Assembly (NCBI GenBank): GCA_033763735.1
Contig: JANRJY010000106.1
Location: 1 to 64,000 of the forward strand
Origin: JANRJY01 sp033763735
GTDB taxonomy: Bacteria > Bacteroidota > Bacteroidia > Cytophagales > UBA9547
Direction of reading: 5' to 3'
Length of the DNA stretch: 64,000 bases
Shown: positions 9,601 through 19,242 of the stretch, piece by piece
How the letters are laid out: each line of letters opens with the position of its first letter
Position numbering within the stretch: position 1 is the stretch's first letter
The notes under the pieces: model-generated
The model's database searches: none
What the model was told of the DNA's origin: nothing
What the model saw: only the letters and a program-made list of their open reading frames with translations
Position numbers and translations under genes: made by a program

Positions 9601-12600
9601 AGAGGCATTTGGACATCAAGTACTGCGGGTGCAACTGTATCTTCTTCTTATACGAATGGAGGAGGATCAGTCAGAGGTGATTTTGCAAGCTTGCAACTTG
9701 GAGTGAATAAGTTTTATTTCAGCGTTTTTAATTTGTTCAATCCCAGTTGCACAAGTATTGATTCGTTAACGATTACAAAAACTACTCGTCCCAATGCTGG
9801 TAGTGATAACTTTTTGATCCTTAACACTTTAATTCCTGGGAATTCATTACCTTATACACTTATTGGAAACAATTTCAATAACCCTTATATTAATGAAAAT
9901 GGTAATTTACCCAATATTGGAGAAACCGGCAATTGGTCTATACTTCCAGGAAATCCTTTTACATCAATTATAAATCGAAATATATCGAATGCGACTGTAT
10001 CAGGAATGAGGGTGGGTATTAATTCATTCGCCTGGACCATATCAAACACAATTAGTGGTTGTTTTTTAAGAGATACTATACAAATATATGTTCAAACAAA
10101 AGCAATAGCAGGTACTGTATCAGGTTACCAGTTTACAAATGCAAACCCAATAATAGCTCTTACAAAAACTTTACAGTCGCCAAATGTATTAGCTAGTGGA
10201 GAAAGTGGTTATTGGTCGTATGTAAGAGTAAATGCAGTACAAGATCCTACTTCCGTAATTGGATCAAATATCACTCAAATAATTTTAAGTAATTTAAGGA
10301 GAGGTGTTTCAATATTCAGATGGAATGTTTTTAATCCATCATGGCCTCCAGGATATACAAATAGTAGTGACGTGTCGGTTGTAGTAATGACAAAAGCAAT
10401 AGCCGGAAATGACTTATGTTTTAGTGATTCAGTCAATATTTACTTGGGTAATAAACAAACTGTAACCGTAAGACCTTCCGTAGGCGAAAAATTCACGTGG
10501 AGAAGTAGCAATCCAATAGTGACCATTTCACAACCGGGAGATAGTATTCCTGTAGTATTTGTCACAGGAATTCCAGATGGGAAAACATCTTTTTATTTCA
10601 CCATTACCAATACGACTGCTGGAGTTAACGGATTTGATTCTGATACAATTGATGTATTTAAAATTACAAGACCAAATGCAGGTATTGATCAAAATTATAT
10701 AGTAACTCTTACATCTGGTTTAACAAATAACTTGTCTGCGAATTCAATCAATAATTTGAATGGAGAAATCGGAAAATGGTCTTCAGTAAATTCAGGAATT
10801 ACAATAGGAAATCCATTTGAAAGTAACACGACCGCCACAGGATATCAATTCGGTTTAAACCCTTTAATTTGGACAATTTCTCTTGCTGGTTGTTCTTTAA
10901 ATGATACTCTAAATATAAACTTGCAATCAAAAGCAAATGCAGGCAAAGACACTTTTCTACTTTTACAGCCCCCTACTTCAATTACATCATTAACTTTAAA
11001 ATCCCCAACATTTATCAACAATAATAAAGGAGAGATTGGTTCTTGGTCATTTATTCAGTCAAATAATGGTATCAACCCAATTTCATTTACAGGTTCTTCC
11101 ATGAATGATATTACCCTAAGTGGTTTGAGTAGAGGCGTTTATCGATTGAGATTTACCGTTAGGAATATTAACTTTAGTACTCAAAATACGTCAGATATTG
11201 TTATAACGGTGATGACAAAAGCAAAAGCAGGCACAAGTCCGATAATTTGCATAACTGATTCCAATTCATTAAATATTGGCCCTCAAGGTTTGAGTATAAG
11301 TGCCCCAAATATTGGAGAAATTAATACTTGGACAAATAACCAATCTATATCAATGGTTTATAACGGTTTATCTTCAATCCCTAGTATCAATTTGTTATCT
11401 TTACCTGCAGGCAAAACCAAACTTAGACTTCAAATTTCAAATACCATTACCGGATTTCATAATTCTGATTCTATTGAAATTATAAAGGTTACGCGTCCTC
11501 AAGCAGGATCTGATCAGTTTATTTTAACATCTTCTACTTCAACAATAACCAATTTATTAAATGCCAATTCAGTAAATTCAACTACAGGCGAAAATGGACG
11601 ATGGTCTACAACTATTTCTGGAATAAGTTTTAATAACCCTTCAAGCAACAACACTTCAGCTTCAGGATATAATACAGGACAAAATAAATTATTCTGGAGC
11701 ATAACTTTAGGTGGATGCTCGTTCAGAGATACGGTAAATATTAATGTTCAAACTGTAGCAAATGCAGGTTCAAATGTCAATTTGATATTATCATTACCAG
11801 GGTCAACATTATCACATCTTTTGAAATCTCCTGTATTAATTAAGCCTTTAAATGGGGAATACGGAATGTGGCAGTTTGTGAATTCAAACAATGGAACAAT
11901 TCCAACTACTACTTCAGGTGCTAATTTCTATGAATTATTTTTATCAAACTTATCCCGTGGCGTTTATAATTATCGATGGATTGTGAAAAACAATAGTTTT
12001 TCTGATTCAAATTCACAAAATGTAACAATAACTGTAATCACAAAAGCAAAAGCAGGACAAAATATTTGCGAAAAAGCCCTGACCAGTTACACTATTGATG
12101 GATTAGGTTCAAGCATTAGTGAACCTAATGTAGGAGAAATAAATATGTGGACTAATGACAAATCAATTTCATTGATTTATAATGGTTTAAGTTCAATTCC
12201 TTCAGTTAATATTGGTAGCTTACCGATTGGGAAAACAAAAATGTTTTTAAAAATAATTAATACGATAACCGGAGCAAATGACACTGATAGTTTATTAATC
12301 ACTAATCTTACCAATCCACAATTACAAAATGACATAAGCATTTGTGGAACTAATTATCAATTATCACCTCTATTTATTCCAAATTCCGCTTTAGGCGAGT
12401 CATTTGTCATTCAAGTATTTGCAAAAGCCACAAATCCAATATTCCCAAATGGTGTTTATAACCCATTTATATCGCAATTGGATACTGGAAATAATATAAT
12501 TACCTATATTATATCAAATGGTAGTTGTACCAAAAAAGATACGCAAATAGTAAGAAATAATCAACCTTACCTTTCAACGGTTACAGGTCCATTATATTCT

Positions 12601-14907
12601 TGTTTTACAAGTAATACCTTAATCGGAAATGACCCAAAATTACAATTTCCAACCGCAATTGGGATATGGAAACTAATTAGTCAGCCTCCTACTATTATAG
12701 GTGTAAATACTGCTGTGTTAAATAATCCAAACAGTTACAACATGCAAGTCACTCAAATGATATCACCGGGTGATTATTTATTTCAATGGAATGTAATTAA
12801 TCAAAATTGTACATTAACCTCCTCTTCATTTAAAATCACTAGAAACTCTTTAATTAGTACTAACGTAGGACAAACCAATGTAATTATTTGCGATACCACT
12901 TACATTTTCAATGCGGATACTTTACCTTCAAACATAACAGGAACATGGACAGGAATTGGAGGTAGTGGGATAATTTCACCTTCTCAAATAAACAACCCTA
13001 AAGCTACAATTACAGGTTTGCTAAGTATTCCAACCGGATTTGAAAGCAATTGGGGTTGGACTATTAGTCAAGGAGAATGTAAAAGCCCAACTTATAATAT
13101 CAAAATAACTGCATATAAACCTCCTGCAAAGGCAATAATTGCAAATAATTCAATAATAAATGTTTGTGAAACCGACTCAATACAATTAACCTCTGTTCAA
13201 ACTATTGCTGGCTATACTGGTGCTAAAGTTTGGTACACTCCACCGGGCGAAGGTAGCGGTATATTTGTAAGTGCAACCAGCTCAGGAACGCTATTCAAGC
13301 AAATTGGATATGGGACAAACGTAATTATTTTCAAAGAATTTAATCCGAATACTTCGGTTTGTCCTGTATATAGTGACACCATCAAATACACAAGATATAA
13401 ATTACCTTCCAAAGTTAATGCTGGAACAGACAGAAATATTTGTGGAGATTCTATTCATTTGAACGCTTCATTTGAAGGAGTAGGTATTGGTTCTTGGAAA
13501 GTAGCAATTGGAAACGCAAATTGTTCATTTACAGGCATTAATAATCCTAATTCAAAAGTAGTGAATCTAACTCCTGATATATATACATTCAGTTGGAAAG
13601 TAGAAAATGGTGTATGTTTTGATTCAAGTACAGTTAAATACAATATCAAACCTAAAGTGAGTAAAGCAAATATTCTAAATAATGATTCGACAACTTGCGA
13701 TACGCTGACCTTATCATTAAAAGCCACACCTCCAATAATTGGAAAAGGTAAATGGTTTTCATTGAACGGAATTAATTCAATTAGAAATGATACATTTCCT
13801 AATTCAAAAACAATTATTAAAAATTTTGGGTTTAATCAGTTTGCATACGTAGTATCTAAAGAATTTTGTACCTCAGCAGATACTTTATTAATTAGTACAA
13901 TTGTTCCTCCCCCCAGAGCATATTTGGGAAAAGACACGGTAATTTGTATGGACAATCATACTCTTACCGGCAATATTCCTTATCCCGGAAAATTGAATTG
14001 GAGTGTATTAACATTAGCTAATATTGGCTATTACCATGACTCTACTAAATTGTATCTTAGAAATCTCTCTCCAGGTAAAAATTTAATATCATATACTATT
14101 TCACTTGCTGGTTGTAATTCTACTTCTGATACGATTGTAATTAACAATTTAAGAACTAATATTGCTTTTGCAGGTAAAGACACCATCATTTGTTCAGAAA
14201 GTTTAATCCTGAATGCTCAAAAACCCACCAATGATTCAGGGATTTGGAAACTTGTTTCAGGAAATGCAATCATTGCAGACGTAGAAAATCCCAAATCCTC
14301 AATAACCAATATCAATAAAGGTCTTAATGTGCTTAAATGGATTGTTTCAAACGAAAATTGCCCTGAAAGTGAATCAGTTATAAATATTATAAATAATCAA
14401 TTAGATAAACCAAAAACATTTGAAGAGACTTCAATATTCTCTAATACATATTTGTTAGAGGCTTCAACACCTAAATATGGTATAGGACATTGGAAACAAA
14501 TTGCCGGAACTTCAATAATTGAACAACCGGAACAACCTATTACAAATATTTCAGAAATTTCGGTAGGAGAAAATATATACAGATGGATAGTAAAAATTGA
14601 AGGTTGCGATAGCGTATTTGCCGATAAAAAAGTAATTCTTAGTGATATCTCATTGCCTAAAGGTTTTTCACCAAATAATGATAATGATAATCAGTTTTTC
14701 AAAATACAAGGCATTGAATCCTACCCAAATTCGAAACTTGAAGTTTTCAATAGATGGGGTAAAATTGTATATGTTAATTCAAATTATAATAATGATTGGG
14801 CGGGTACCAATAGCAAATCAGAAAACCTAACTGACGACACTTATTTTTATGTGTTAACCTTGCCAAATGGCAAAATTTACAAAAACTACGTTGTACTTAA
14901 AAGATGA
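6625..14907 (+). CDS. Giant repeat adhesin with type B T9SS sorting domain (SprB-like)
   Basis: 2760 residues from the ATG at 6625. The frame is open upstream to a TTG at 6529, but MFQIRN followed by a hydrophobic stretch and CYSE is a proper signal peptide, so I take the ATG. The body is about 30 tandem immunoglobulin-like modules, each opening with a motif like ANAG and containing GxW, a buried aromatic and often GC before a D-T-I strand. Modules are about 75-80 residues at both ends and about 90-100 in the middle. The last 85 residues (LPKGFSPNNDNDN, VFNRWGKIVY, ending VVLKR) are the gliding-motility type C-terminal domain that directs T9SS export and surface attachment. The next gene overlaps by four bases (ATGA) and encodes a PorP/SprF partner. 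Likely a surface adhesin; ligand unknown. Confidence 0.9.
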   Translation: MFQIRNLILYFFLILGISICYSEIKENQKQNITLVKQIANAGNDASICTNTISLSATGLNADELGTWYLFSGTGFISNINNPNSLYTCSTNSINLLVWEVLNTLTSDLTYDTVKITNDQVNIANAGINKTVCVPNTTLSGNVPITGSVVQWSLFSGNGTFTSANLRNTSVIGMSPGNNIFKYTITKNACSSFDTITIKYNKANAGTTIEVCSDTAVLNASFPIVNFGYWNFNPDFTFDDSNDPKTIVRGLLPGNNVLVWTTQQFPGGCPSSAIVTIISNVVTASNAGSDQLNLCSDSTILSGNSPTLGLGRWYTVSGFGNIINTTSPSSKINFLKEGTTILEWRISKSICTSSSFVTLKNNKPTKANAGLDMLICISDTILNANNPTQGIGYWSNIGSGGAISNPYSYNTSITSIPSGNSFYLWTTSFAGCPTSIDTIKITKQLFQQAIISGSDLKLICTDSTSLIAINTLNGGNWRRISGSGNIQSPNNFKTLITNITTDGFSLFEWTFGVGGCLSSRDTITINHNSVSIANAGTNKILCTDSTFMNATVPSKGNGIWNIISGNGSIIGPNLNNTLVKNLQPNISVFRWTVTSAHCSSFSNVTITNNAPTTSITANDKVICVNNDTLKANAPTQGIGSWSISRGFGNILNTSSGTSLVNNLGLGYNSFIWKIVKNGCISIDSISIINNKPSQATARTDTTTCSNFVFLRAVNPIQGIGKWNILSSTGVIFNPNQSITSVNGLNYDKNTFIWTVSFSGCPSSADTVEITNYSVTPPLAGPDSCFVLPSGNNITLYLYGNPPGQSGEIGAWRTILAPTGSINFSTNLSSVTVSGSGGTGYYKFVYKIEETKAFKCTREDTIAITVLPSANAFADQCLTLSSGSSLGVNLGIQTLKTSQGEIGRWSYITPPVGNLNSITGIVNSLPRGVHTLRYSVSNTNTGTCSISNYDDENVTIITKADIGIPSKSLCLQNAEDFTNVTANTVNLINQGAGGRGIWTSSTAGATVSSSYTNGGGSVRGDFASLQLGVNKFYFSVFNLFNPSCTSIDSLTITKTTRPNAGSDNFLILNTLIPGNSLPYTLIGNNFNNPYINENGNLPNIGETGNWSILPGNPFTSIINRNISNATVSGMRVGINSFAWTISNTISGCFLRDTIQIYVQTKAIAGTVSGYQFTNANPIIALTKTLQSPNVLASGESGYWSYVRVNAVQDPTSVIGSNITQIILSNLRRGVSIFRWNVFNPSWPPGYTNSSDVSVVVMTKAIAGNDLCFSDSVNIYLGNKQTVTVRPSVGEKFTWRSSNPIVTISQPGDSIPVVFVTGIPDGKTSFYFTITNTTAGVNGFDSDTIDVFKITRPNAGIDQNYIVTLTSGLTNNLSANSINNLNGEIGKWSSVNSGITIGNPFESNTTATGYQFGLNPLIWTISLAGCSLNDTLNINLQSKANAGKDTFLLLQPPTSITSLTLKSPTFINNNKGEIGSWSFIQSNNGINPISFTGSSMNDITLSGLSRGVYRLRFTVRNINFSTQNTSDIVITVMTKAKAGTSPIICITDSNSLNIGPQGLSISAPNIGEINTWTNNQSISMVYNGLSSIPSINLLSLPAGKTKLRLQISNTITGFHNSDSIEIIKVTRPQAGSDQFILTSSTSTITNLLNANSVNSTTGENGRWSTTISGISFNNPSSNNTSASGYNTGQNKLFWSITLGGCSFRDTVNINVQTVANAGSNVNLILSLPGSTLSHLLKSPVLIKPLNGEYGMWQFVNSNNGTIPTTTSGANFYELFLSNLSRGVYNYRWIVKNNSFSDSNSQNVTITVITKAKAGQNICEKALTSYTIDGLGSSISEPNVGEINMWTNDKSISLIYNGLSSIPSVNIGSLPIGKTKMFLKIINTITGANDTDSLLITNLTNPQLQNDISICGTNYQLSPLFIPNSALGESFVIQVFAKATNPIFPNGVYNPFISQLDTGNNIITYIISNGSCTKKDTQIVRNNQPYLSTVTGPLYSCFTSNTLIGNDPKLQFPTAIGIWKLISQPPTIIGVNTAVLNNPNSYNMQVTQMISPGDYLFQWNVINQNCTLTSSSFKITRNSLISTNVGQTNVIICDTTYIFNADTLPSNITGTWTGIGGSGIISPSQINNPKATITGLLSIPTGFESNWGWTISQGECKSPTYNIKITAYKPPAKAIIANNSIINVCETDSIQLTSVQTIAGYTGAKVWYTPPGEGSGIFVSATSSGTLFKQIGYGTNVIIFKEFNPNTSVCPVYSDTIKYTRYKLPSKVNAGTDRNICGDSIHLNASFEGVGIGSWKVAIGNANCSFTGINNPNSKVVNLTPDIYTFSWKVENGVCFDSSTVKYNIKPKVSKANILNNDSTTCDTLTLSLKATPPIIGKGKWFSLNGINSIRNDTFPNSKTIIKNFGFNQFAYVVSKEFCTSADTLLISTIVPPPRAYLGKDTVICMDNHTLTGNIPYPGKLNWSVLTLANIGYYHDSTKLYLRNLSPGKNLISYTISLAGCNSTSDTIVINNLRTNIAFAGKDTIICSESLILNAQKPTNDSGIWKLVSGNAIIADVENPKSSITNINKGLNVLKWIVSNENCPESESVINIINNQLDKPKTFEETSIFSNTYLLEASTPKYGIGHWKQIAGTSIIEQPEQPITNISEISVGENIYRWIVKIEGCDSVFADKKVILSDISLPKGFSPNNDNDNQFFKIQGIESYPNSKLEVFNRWGKIVYVNSNYNNDWAGTNSKSENLTDDTYFYVLTLPNGKIYKNYVVLKR
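9787..12312 (+). repeat. Triplicated three-module super-repeat inside the adhesin
   Basis: Three consecutive blocks, 9787-10668, 10669-11493 and 11494-12312 (882, 825 and 819 bases), each encode three modules in the same order: one opening RPNAG or RPQAG, one opening KAIAG, KANAG or VANAG with a LSRGV-type strand, and one opening KAIAG or KAKAG with a GEINTW-type strand. Blocks two and three are more alike than either is to block one. The pattern points to duplication of a three-module unit. Confidence 0.7.
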
Positions 14908-15803
14908 TGAAAAAACATATATCTTTTATTTTCTTTTTTATATCAACATTTACCTATAGTCAGCATCGTCCATTATATTCGTCTTATTTGTTTAATGAAA
15001 TATTAATAAATCCGGCCTCAACCGGTTCAGCAGGAGCACTTTCAGTATCACTTAATTACAGAAGCCAATGGGCAGGAAGTAAAATTCCCGGAGCACCTGA
15101 AACTTATGCTGCCTCCATTCACACACCTCTTTTTATTAAATATTTTGCCACCGGATTTCAAGTAAGTCAAGATAAAATTGGGGTAACCAGCACTACAGAA
15201 TTGTTTAATAGTTATGCATTTCGATTTTTATTGAATAAAACCACTTTTTCGATAGGAGCTCAGTTGGGATACTCCAACATTAGAAATGACTATTCTGAAG
15301 TTTCTCCTACCCTTACAAATAAAGACGATATTACTTTTCAACAAAATATTAATATTAATAGACCTAAATACGGCTATGGAATATATATCTATCACAGAAA
15401 ATACTTTTTTTCATATTCAATGCCTTCCAGATATTTTCAAACAGATGTAAATACATACAATTATGACCAGCAATTTGTAGGTGCCGGATATAATTTCAGG
15501 GTAAGTTCATATTTGATTATAAAACCTTCAACCTTGATAAAAATCATTAAAGGTTCTGATTTACAAATGGATGCGAATTTACTTCTTGGAGTTACCAAAT
15601 ATGCCGTTGGTGGAATTTCATACCGAATAAATGAAACCATTGTTCTTCTAGCTCAAATCAAAATAACTCAACAAATGTCATTAGGCTATTCATTTGATTA
15701 CCCTCAAAATAGCTTAAGAAATTACGGTCCATCGCATGAGTTTTTATTGCGATATGATTTCAAATACTCCGTTAAAGATCTAAATGTTAAAACCTTCCTT
15801 TGA
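14904..15803 (+). CDS. PorP/SprF family outer membrane protein
   Basis: 299 residues with a signal peptide ending near TYSQ. The mature N-terminus has the PorP/SprF hallmark: HRPLYSSYLFN, NPASTGSAG, then RSQWAG, followed by alternating beta strands of a membrane barrel. In Flavobacterium, SprF is needed for export of its neighbouring adhesin SprB, and proteins of this family pair with type B sorting domains. Here the start codon overlaps the adhesin stop (ATGA), implying translational coupling and a dedicated partner role. A second ATG follows at once. The stop overlaps the TTG of the next gene. Confidence 0.92.
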   Translation: MMKKHISFIFFFISTFTYSQHRPLYSSYLFNEILINPASTGSAGALSVSLNYRSQWAGSKIPGAPETYAASIHTPLFIKYFATGFQVSQDKIGVTSTTELFNSYAFRFLLNKTTFSIGAQLGYSNIRNDYSEVSPTLTNKDDITFQQNININRPKYGYGIYIYHRKYFFSYSMPSRYFQTDVNTYNYDQQFVGAGYNFRVSSYLIIKPSTLIKIIKGSDLQMDANLLLGVTKYAVGGISYRINETIVLLAQIKITQQMSLGYSFDYPQNSLRNYGPSHEFLLRYDFKYSVKDLNVKTFL

Positions 15804-18229
15804 AATATAGAAACAATGCCATTTTATATTTTTTTTTATGCCTATTATCACAAACAATCATATTTGGTCAGGTTGAAAAAGATACCACAACATTTAGAAT
15901 TGAACGATTACCATTCAATACCAATTCTTCCGAACATAGTCCCGTAACATATAAAAATGGCATTCTTTTTGTAACAAACCGTAACAACAACCTTTCTGTA
16001 GTATACACATCAGAAGATACAGATGAACCACTCAGCGATATATATTTTTCAGCTTTTGAAAATGAAATTTGGAAAAAACCGGTTCCCTTTAATAAATTAA
16101 TAAACAGTGAGTTAAGTGAAGGCCCATTATCGATAACAAAAGACAATTCAAAATTATTTTTTACACGAAATGATGTAAAAGGAGAAAAAACAAAACTAAG
16201 TATATATTCAACATCATCTACAAAAAACGGGTGGTCCTTTCCTGAATTACATCCAATAAATGGAGACAACTATTCATGCGGTCATCCTGCCATTGCACCT
16301 TCAGGAAATTTTATGATATTTAGTTCAAATATGAAAGGAGGATTTGGAGGTACTGATTTGTATATTACTTATAACAAAGAAGGCAAATGGACGAAACCAA
16401 AAAACTTAGGCAAGAATATCAACACTCCAAAAAATGAAATTACCCCATTTATTGTAGAAAATAATATTTTGTATTTTGCTTCAAATGGTCATAAAGGGGG
16501 AGCCGGTGGCTATGATGTCTACAGAGCTATTTATAGTCAGTTTGATTGGACAGATGTTAAAAATTTAGGTTATCCAATTAACACTGCATTTAATGATTTT
16601 GGCTTTTGTATTAACAGTGATTTGGATAAAGGATATTTTTCTTCAAATAGACTTAGAGGAAATGAAGACGATGATATATACTCCTTTAAGAAATCCAATG
16701 AAACAATATTAAAGTGTGATACGCTTAAAGAACAAACCTTATGCAGAACATTTTTTGAAGAAAGCACTTTACAATCAGACGAAAATTCACCTTTAATATA
16801 TCAATGGGATTTTGGAGATGGGAATAAAAAGAAAGGAAATGAAGTGAGATATTGTTATTCAAAGCCCGGAACTTACACCGTACAATTGAATATTGTTGAT
16901 ATTATTTCGGATCAAATTTACATCAATGAAGCTACATATCAACTTGAAATTGCTACAGCTCCAGGAGCCACATTTTCGATTGCTGACACAATAATGTTAG
17001 GAAAAGAATACACGCTTAATGCAAGCAATTCTATTTTACCTTACTATGCTGAAAAAGCTATGCGATGGGATATGGGAACCGGTAATTTAATTGAAGGAGA
17101 AAAAATAAATTATACATACGAAAACAAAGGAGAATATTGGATTAAACTTTTAATAAGTGGATTTGATAAACAGTACAACAAAAAAAACGAATGCATAACC
17201 AAAAAAGTATTGGTAATGACCAAAAACGAATATGAATCATCAAAAGTAACTCAAACCAGAGCACCGCAGCAATTGACTGCCACCGCAAAAACAATATATT
17301 CAATAAGAGATTCTGATGGCAATGATTATAAAATACAGCTTGCTACTTCCAAAACATCCATTAAACATGAATTTAAAAAACTTGAGGGAATTATCAAAGT
17401 GGAAGAATATTACGATAGGGATGTATTTGGATACACAACTGGTAAATTCAACAAAATTGAAGATGCCTATCCAACTATGAAAAAAATCAGAAAAATTGGT
17501 TTTTCAGAAGCTATACTTATTGCCACTAAAAATGGCAAAGTCATTTCAGGAAACGACTCATCATTCTTTGTTAATCTTCCTGAAAAATTTGTGCCAATTC
17601 GATTAGTGGTTCTAAAAGGAAAGGTTATTAATAAAAATGGGGTAAAATTGCCCTCAACAGTTAAATGGGAAAGTTTAACCACCGGTGATTCCTTAGGATC
17701 AATGGATTGCATTAATCCTTTAGGCGAATTTTCAATAACAGTAGCAGACGGTGATTTATATGGTTATTCCGCTTCAATGGATGGATATTTTCCATCATCT
17801 AATTATTTGGATTTGAGAAAAGAAAATGATTATTCTGAAATCAAATCGACTATTATTTTATACAAACCTGAAGAGCTTGCCAATGACTCAACTCCAATTA
17901 AATTAACAAACATCTTTTTCTCACCGGAAAAATACGACATTACACCTGAATCTCACCCTGAATTAGAACGAATTGCATCATTTATTCAAAACAACAAAGA
18001 TTTTTCATACGAAATTGCCGGGCACACCGACCACACGGGAAGTGCACAATATAATCAAGTGTTGTCAGAACAAAGAGCCTTAGCAGTACGTACATATCTT
18101 ATTAAATTAGGATGTGAACCATTAAAGTTGCAAGCTAAGGGGTATGGCAACACCAGACCGGCCACTACAAACAGACATTTGCTTGAACTTAATAGAAGAG
18201 TTGAGTTTAAAGTTTTTAAAAATAATTAA
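15800..18229 (+). CDS. PorE-like OmpA-family protein (PD40 propeller, PKD, SPOR-like, OmpA)
   Basis: 809 residues, signal peptide ending near IFGQ. Domains in order: PD40/WD40-like beta-propeller with repeated FSSN and GGxGGxDxY motifs (about 30-300), a PKD domain with WDFGDG (about 330-380), a second PKD-like stretch, a SPOR-like segment (about 500-580), a carboxypeptidase regulatory-like domain (about 600-680), and a C-terminal OmpA domain (about 700-809, with AGHTDHTGS and NRRVEFKV) that should bind peptidoglycan. The layout recalls PorE of the T9SS, which anchors the machine to the cell wall, but without its TPRs. It starts with TTG inside the stop of the PorP/SprF gene (TTGA overlap). 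Confidence 0.88.
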   Translation: MKYRNNAILYFFLCLLSQTIIFGQVEKDTTTFRIERLPFNTNSSEHSPVTYKNGILFVTNRNNNLSVVYTSEDTDEPLSDIYFSAFENEIWKKPVPFNKLINSELSEGPLSITKDNSKLFFTRNDVKGEKTKLSIYSTSSTKNGWSFPELHPINGDNYSCGHPAIAPSGNFMIFSSNMKGGFGGTDLYITYNKEGKWTKPKNLGKNINTPKNEITPFIVENNILYFASNGHKGGAGGYDVYRAIYSQFDWTDVKNLGYPINTAFNDFGFCINSDLDKGYFSSNRLRGNEDDDIYSFKKSNETILKCDTLKEQTLCRTFFEESTLQSDENSPLIYQWDFGDGNKKKGNEVRYCYSKPGTYTVQLNIVDIISDQIYINEATYQLEIATAPGATFSIADTIMLGKEYTLNASNSILPYYAEKAMRWDMGTGNLIEGEKINYTYENKGEYWIKLLISGFDKQYNKKNECITKKVLVMTKNEYESSKVTQTRAPQQLTATAKTIYSIRDSDGNDYKIQLATSKTSIKHEFKKLEGIIKVEEYYDRDVFGYTTGKFNKIEDAYPTMKKIRKIGFSEAILIATKNGKVISGNDSSFFVNLPEKFVPIRLVVLKGKVINKNGVKLPSTVKWESLTTGDSLGSMDCINPLGEFSITVADGDLYGYSASMDGYFPSSNYLDLRKENDYSEIKSTIILYKPEELANDSTPIKLTNIFFSPEKYDITPESHPELERIASFIQNNKDFSYEIAGHTDHTGSAQYNQVLSEQRALAVRTYLIKLGCEPLKLQAKGYGNTRPATTNRHLLELNRRVEFKVFKNN

Positions 18230-18272
18230 TATTTAAAGTAACTTTGCTTTATTAGTTTCAAATTTGACATAA

Positions 18273-19235
18273 TTGAAAAATAATTATTCATTTAGTTTAA
18301 TATTACTTTTAATAATTAACGTTTTGTTTTCATTTGCACAACCCGTGCCCGGGAAAGATGAAAATATAAAGCAATTGGTAACATTTAGCCGACAAAGTCA
18401 AACCCGTTGGGGCGATGATGATTTTGCACAAGTTTGGTACTTTGTGGTACCAAAAGAAATGACCAAACCGGTTTATTTCAGAATATTTGATCCGGATGTG
18501 ACCGGTAATTTGGATGAAATTAAGTCAGATGAAGAATCTAAAACAAAATTTTCGGTGTATGGAGGCAAAAACGCATTTAAAGGTAAAGATACTGAAAGTT
18601 CGGATCCAGAATCAAACTTTAAAAGTGGCATAATGCTTGCAAGCAAAATCTTTGGTAATAGTCCTGAATATGATAGCAAGTGGTTTAATTTTGGTCCATT
18701 TAATCCTAGTGAAGGCGAATTTGTAGAAGAATTTGGAGGTTATATATTTAAAATTGTAGCTGAAGGTCAGGATGGACAAAGCGGTAACTTGTATAATTAT
18801 TTTATGTCAAGTTCGGCTACAGAAAATAAACCTATTGAAGGAGGAAATGTATTTACTTACGAATATACCTTTAGAGTTAATGAAACTGTTGGGGAAATTT
18901 CACATATTTATCCTTTTGTAACTGATGATGTATTGGCTGTAAATATCAAGGTGTTTGACCTTGATGATGACTGTTATATGAGGTTAGTATCTGTAAGAAA
19001 AAAAGGCGAAAAAATAGTTGGGTCAAAGGATAATGAGTGGTCTGTAAGTCGCCATGAAATAGAAAAAGATGAACGCAAAACTTCTTTAAACATTCAGGTT
19101 ATAAAGCTAAGAGAAAAACCAAATAACAACATTGTTATTTCAATTACCAATCAATACGACAAGCAAATACCTTTTTTCACAATTCCTATTGGAGGAGTTC
19201 CTAAGTTCAAATATAAAATTGGTGTAAAAAATTAA
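18273..19235 (+). CDS. Secreted protein of unknown function
   Basis: 320 residues. The first 22 form a signal peptide (KNNYSF, then a Leu/Ile-rich stretch ending SFAQ). I do not recognise the rest. It is rich in Asp, Glu and Lys, and beta-strand prone, with motifs such as WYFVVPKEM, FRIFDPD and VFDLDDDCYMRL that suggest two similar beta-sandwich halves (about 30-190 and 195-320). TTG start, 43 bases after the OmpA-type gene and 7 bases before the sensor kinase gene, so it probably belongs to the same transcript. The position suggests a surface or periplasmic role with the adhesin or the sensor. Confidence 0.65.
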   Translation: MKNNYSFSLILLLIINVLFSFAQPVPGKDENIKQLVTFSRQSQTRWGDDDFAQVWYFVVPKEMTKPVYFRIFDPDVTGNLDEIKSDEESKTKFSVYGGKNAFKGKDTESSDPESNFKSGIMLASKIFGNSPEYDSKWFNFGPFNPSEGEFVEEFGGYIFKIVAEGQDGQSGNLYNYFMSSSATENKPIEGGNVFTYEYTFRVNETVGEISHIYPFVTDDVLAVNIKVFDLDDDCYMRLVSVRKKGEKIVGSKDNEWSVSRHEIEKDERKTSLNIQVIKLREKPNNNIVISITNQYDKQIPFFTIPIGGVPKFKYKIGVKN

Positions 19236-19242
19236 TTACTAA

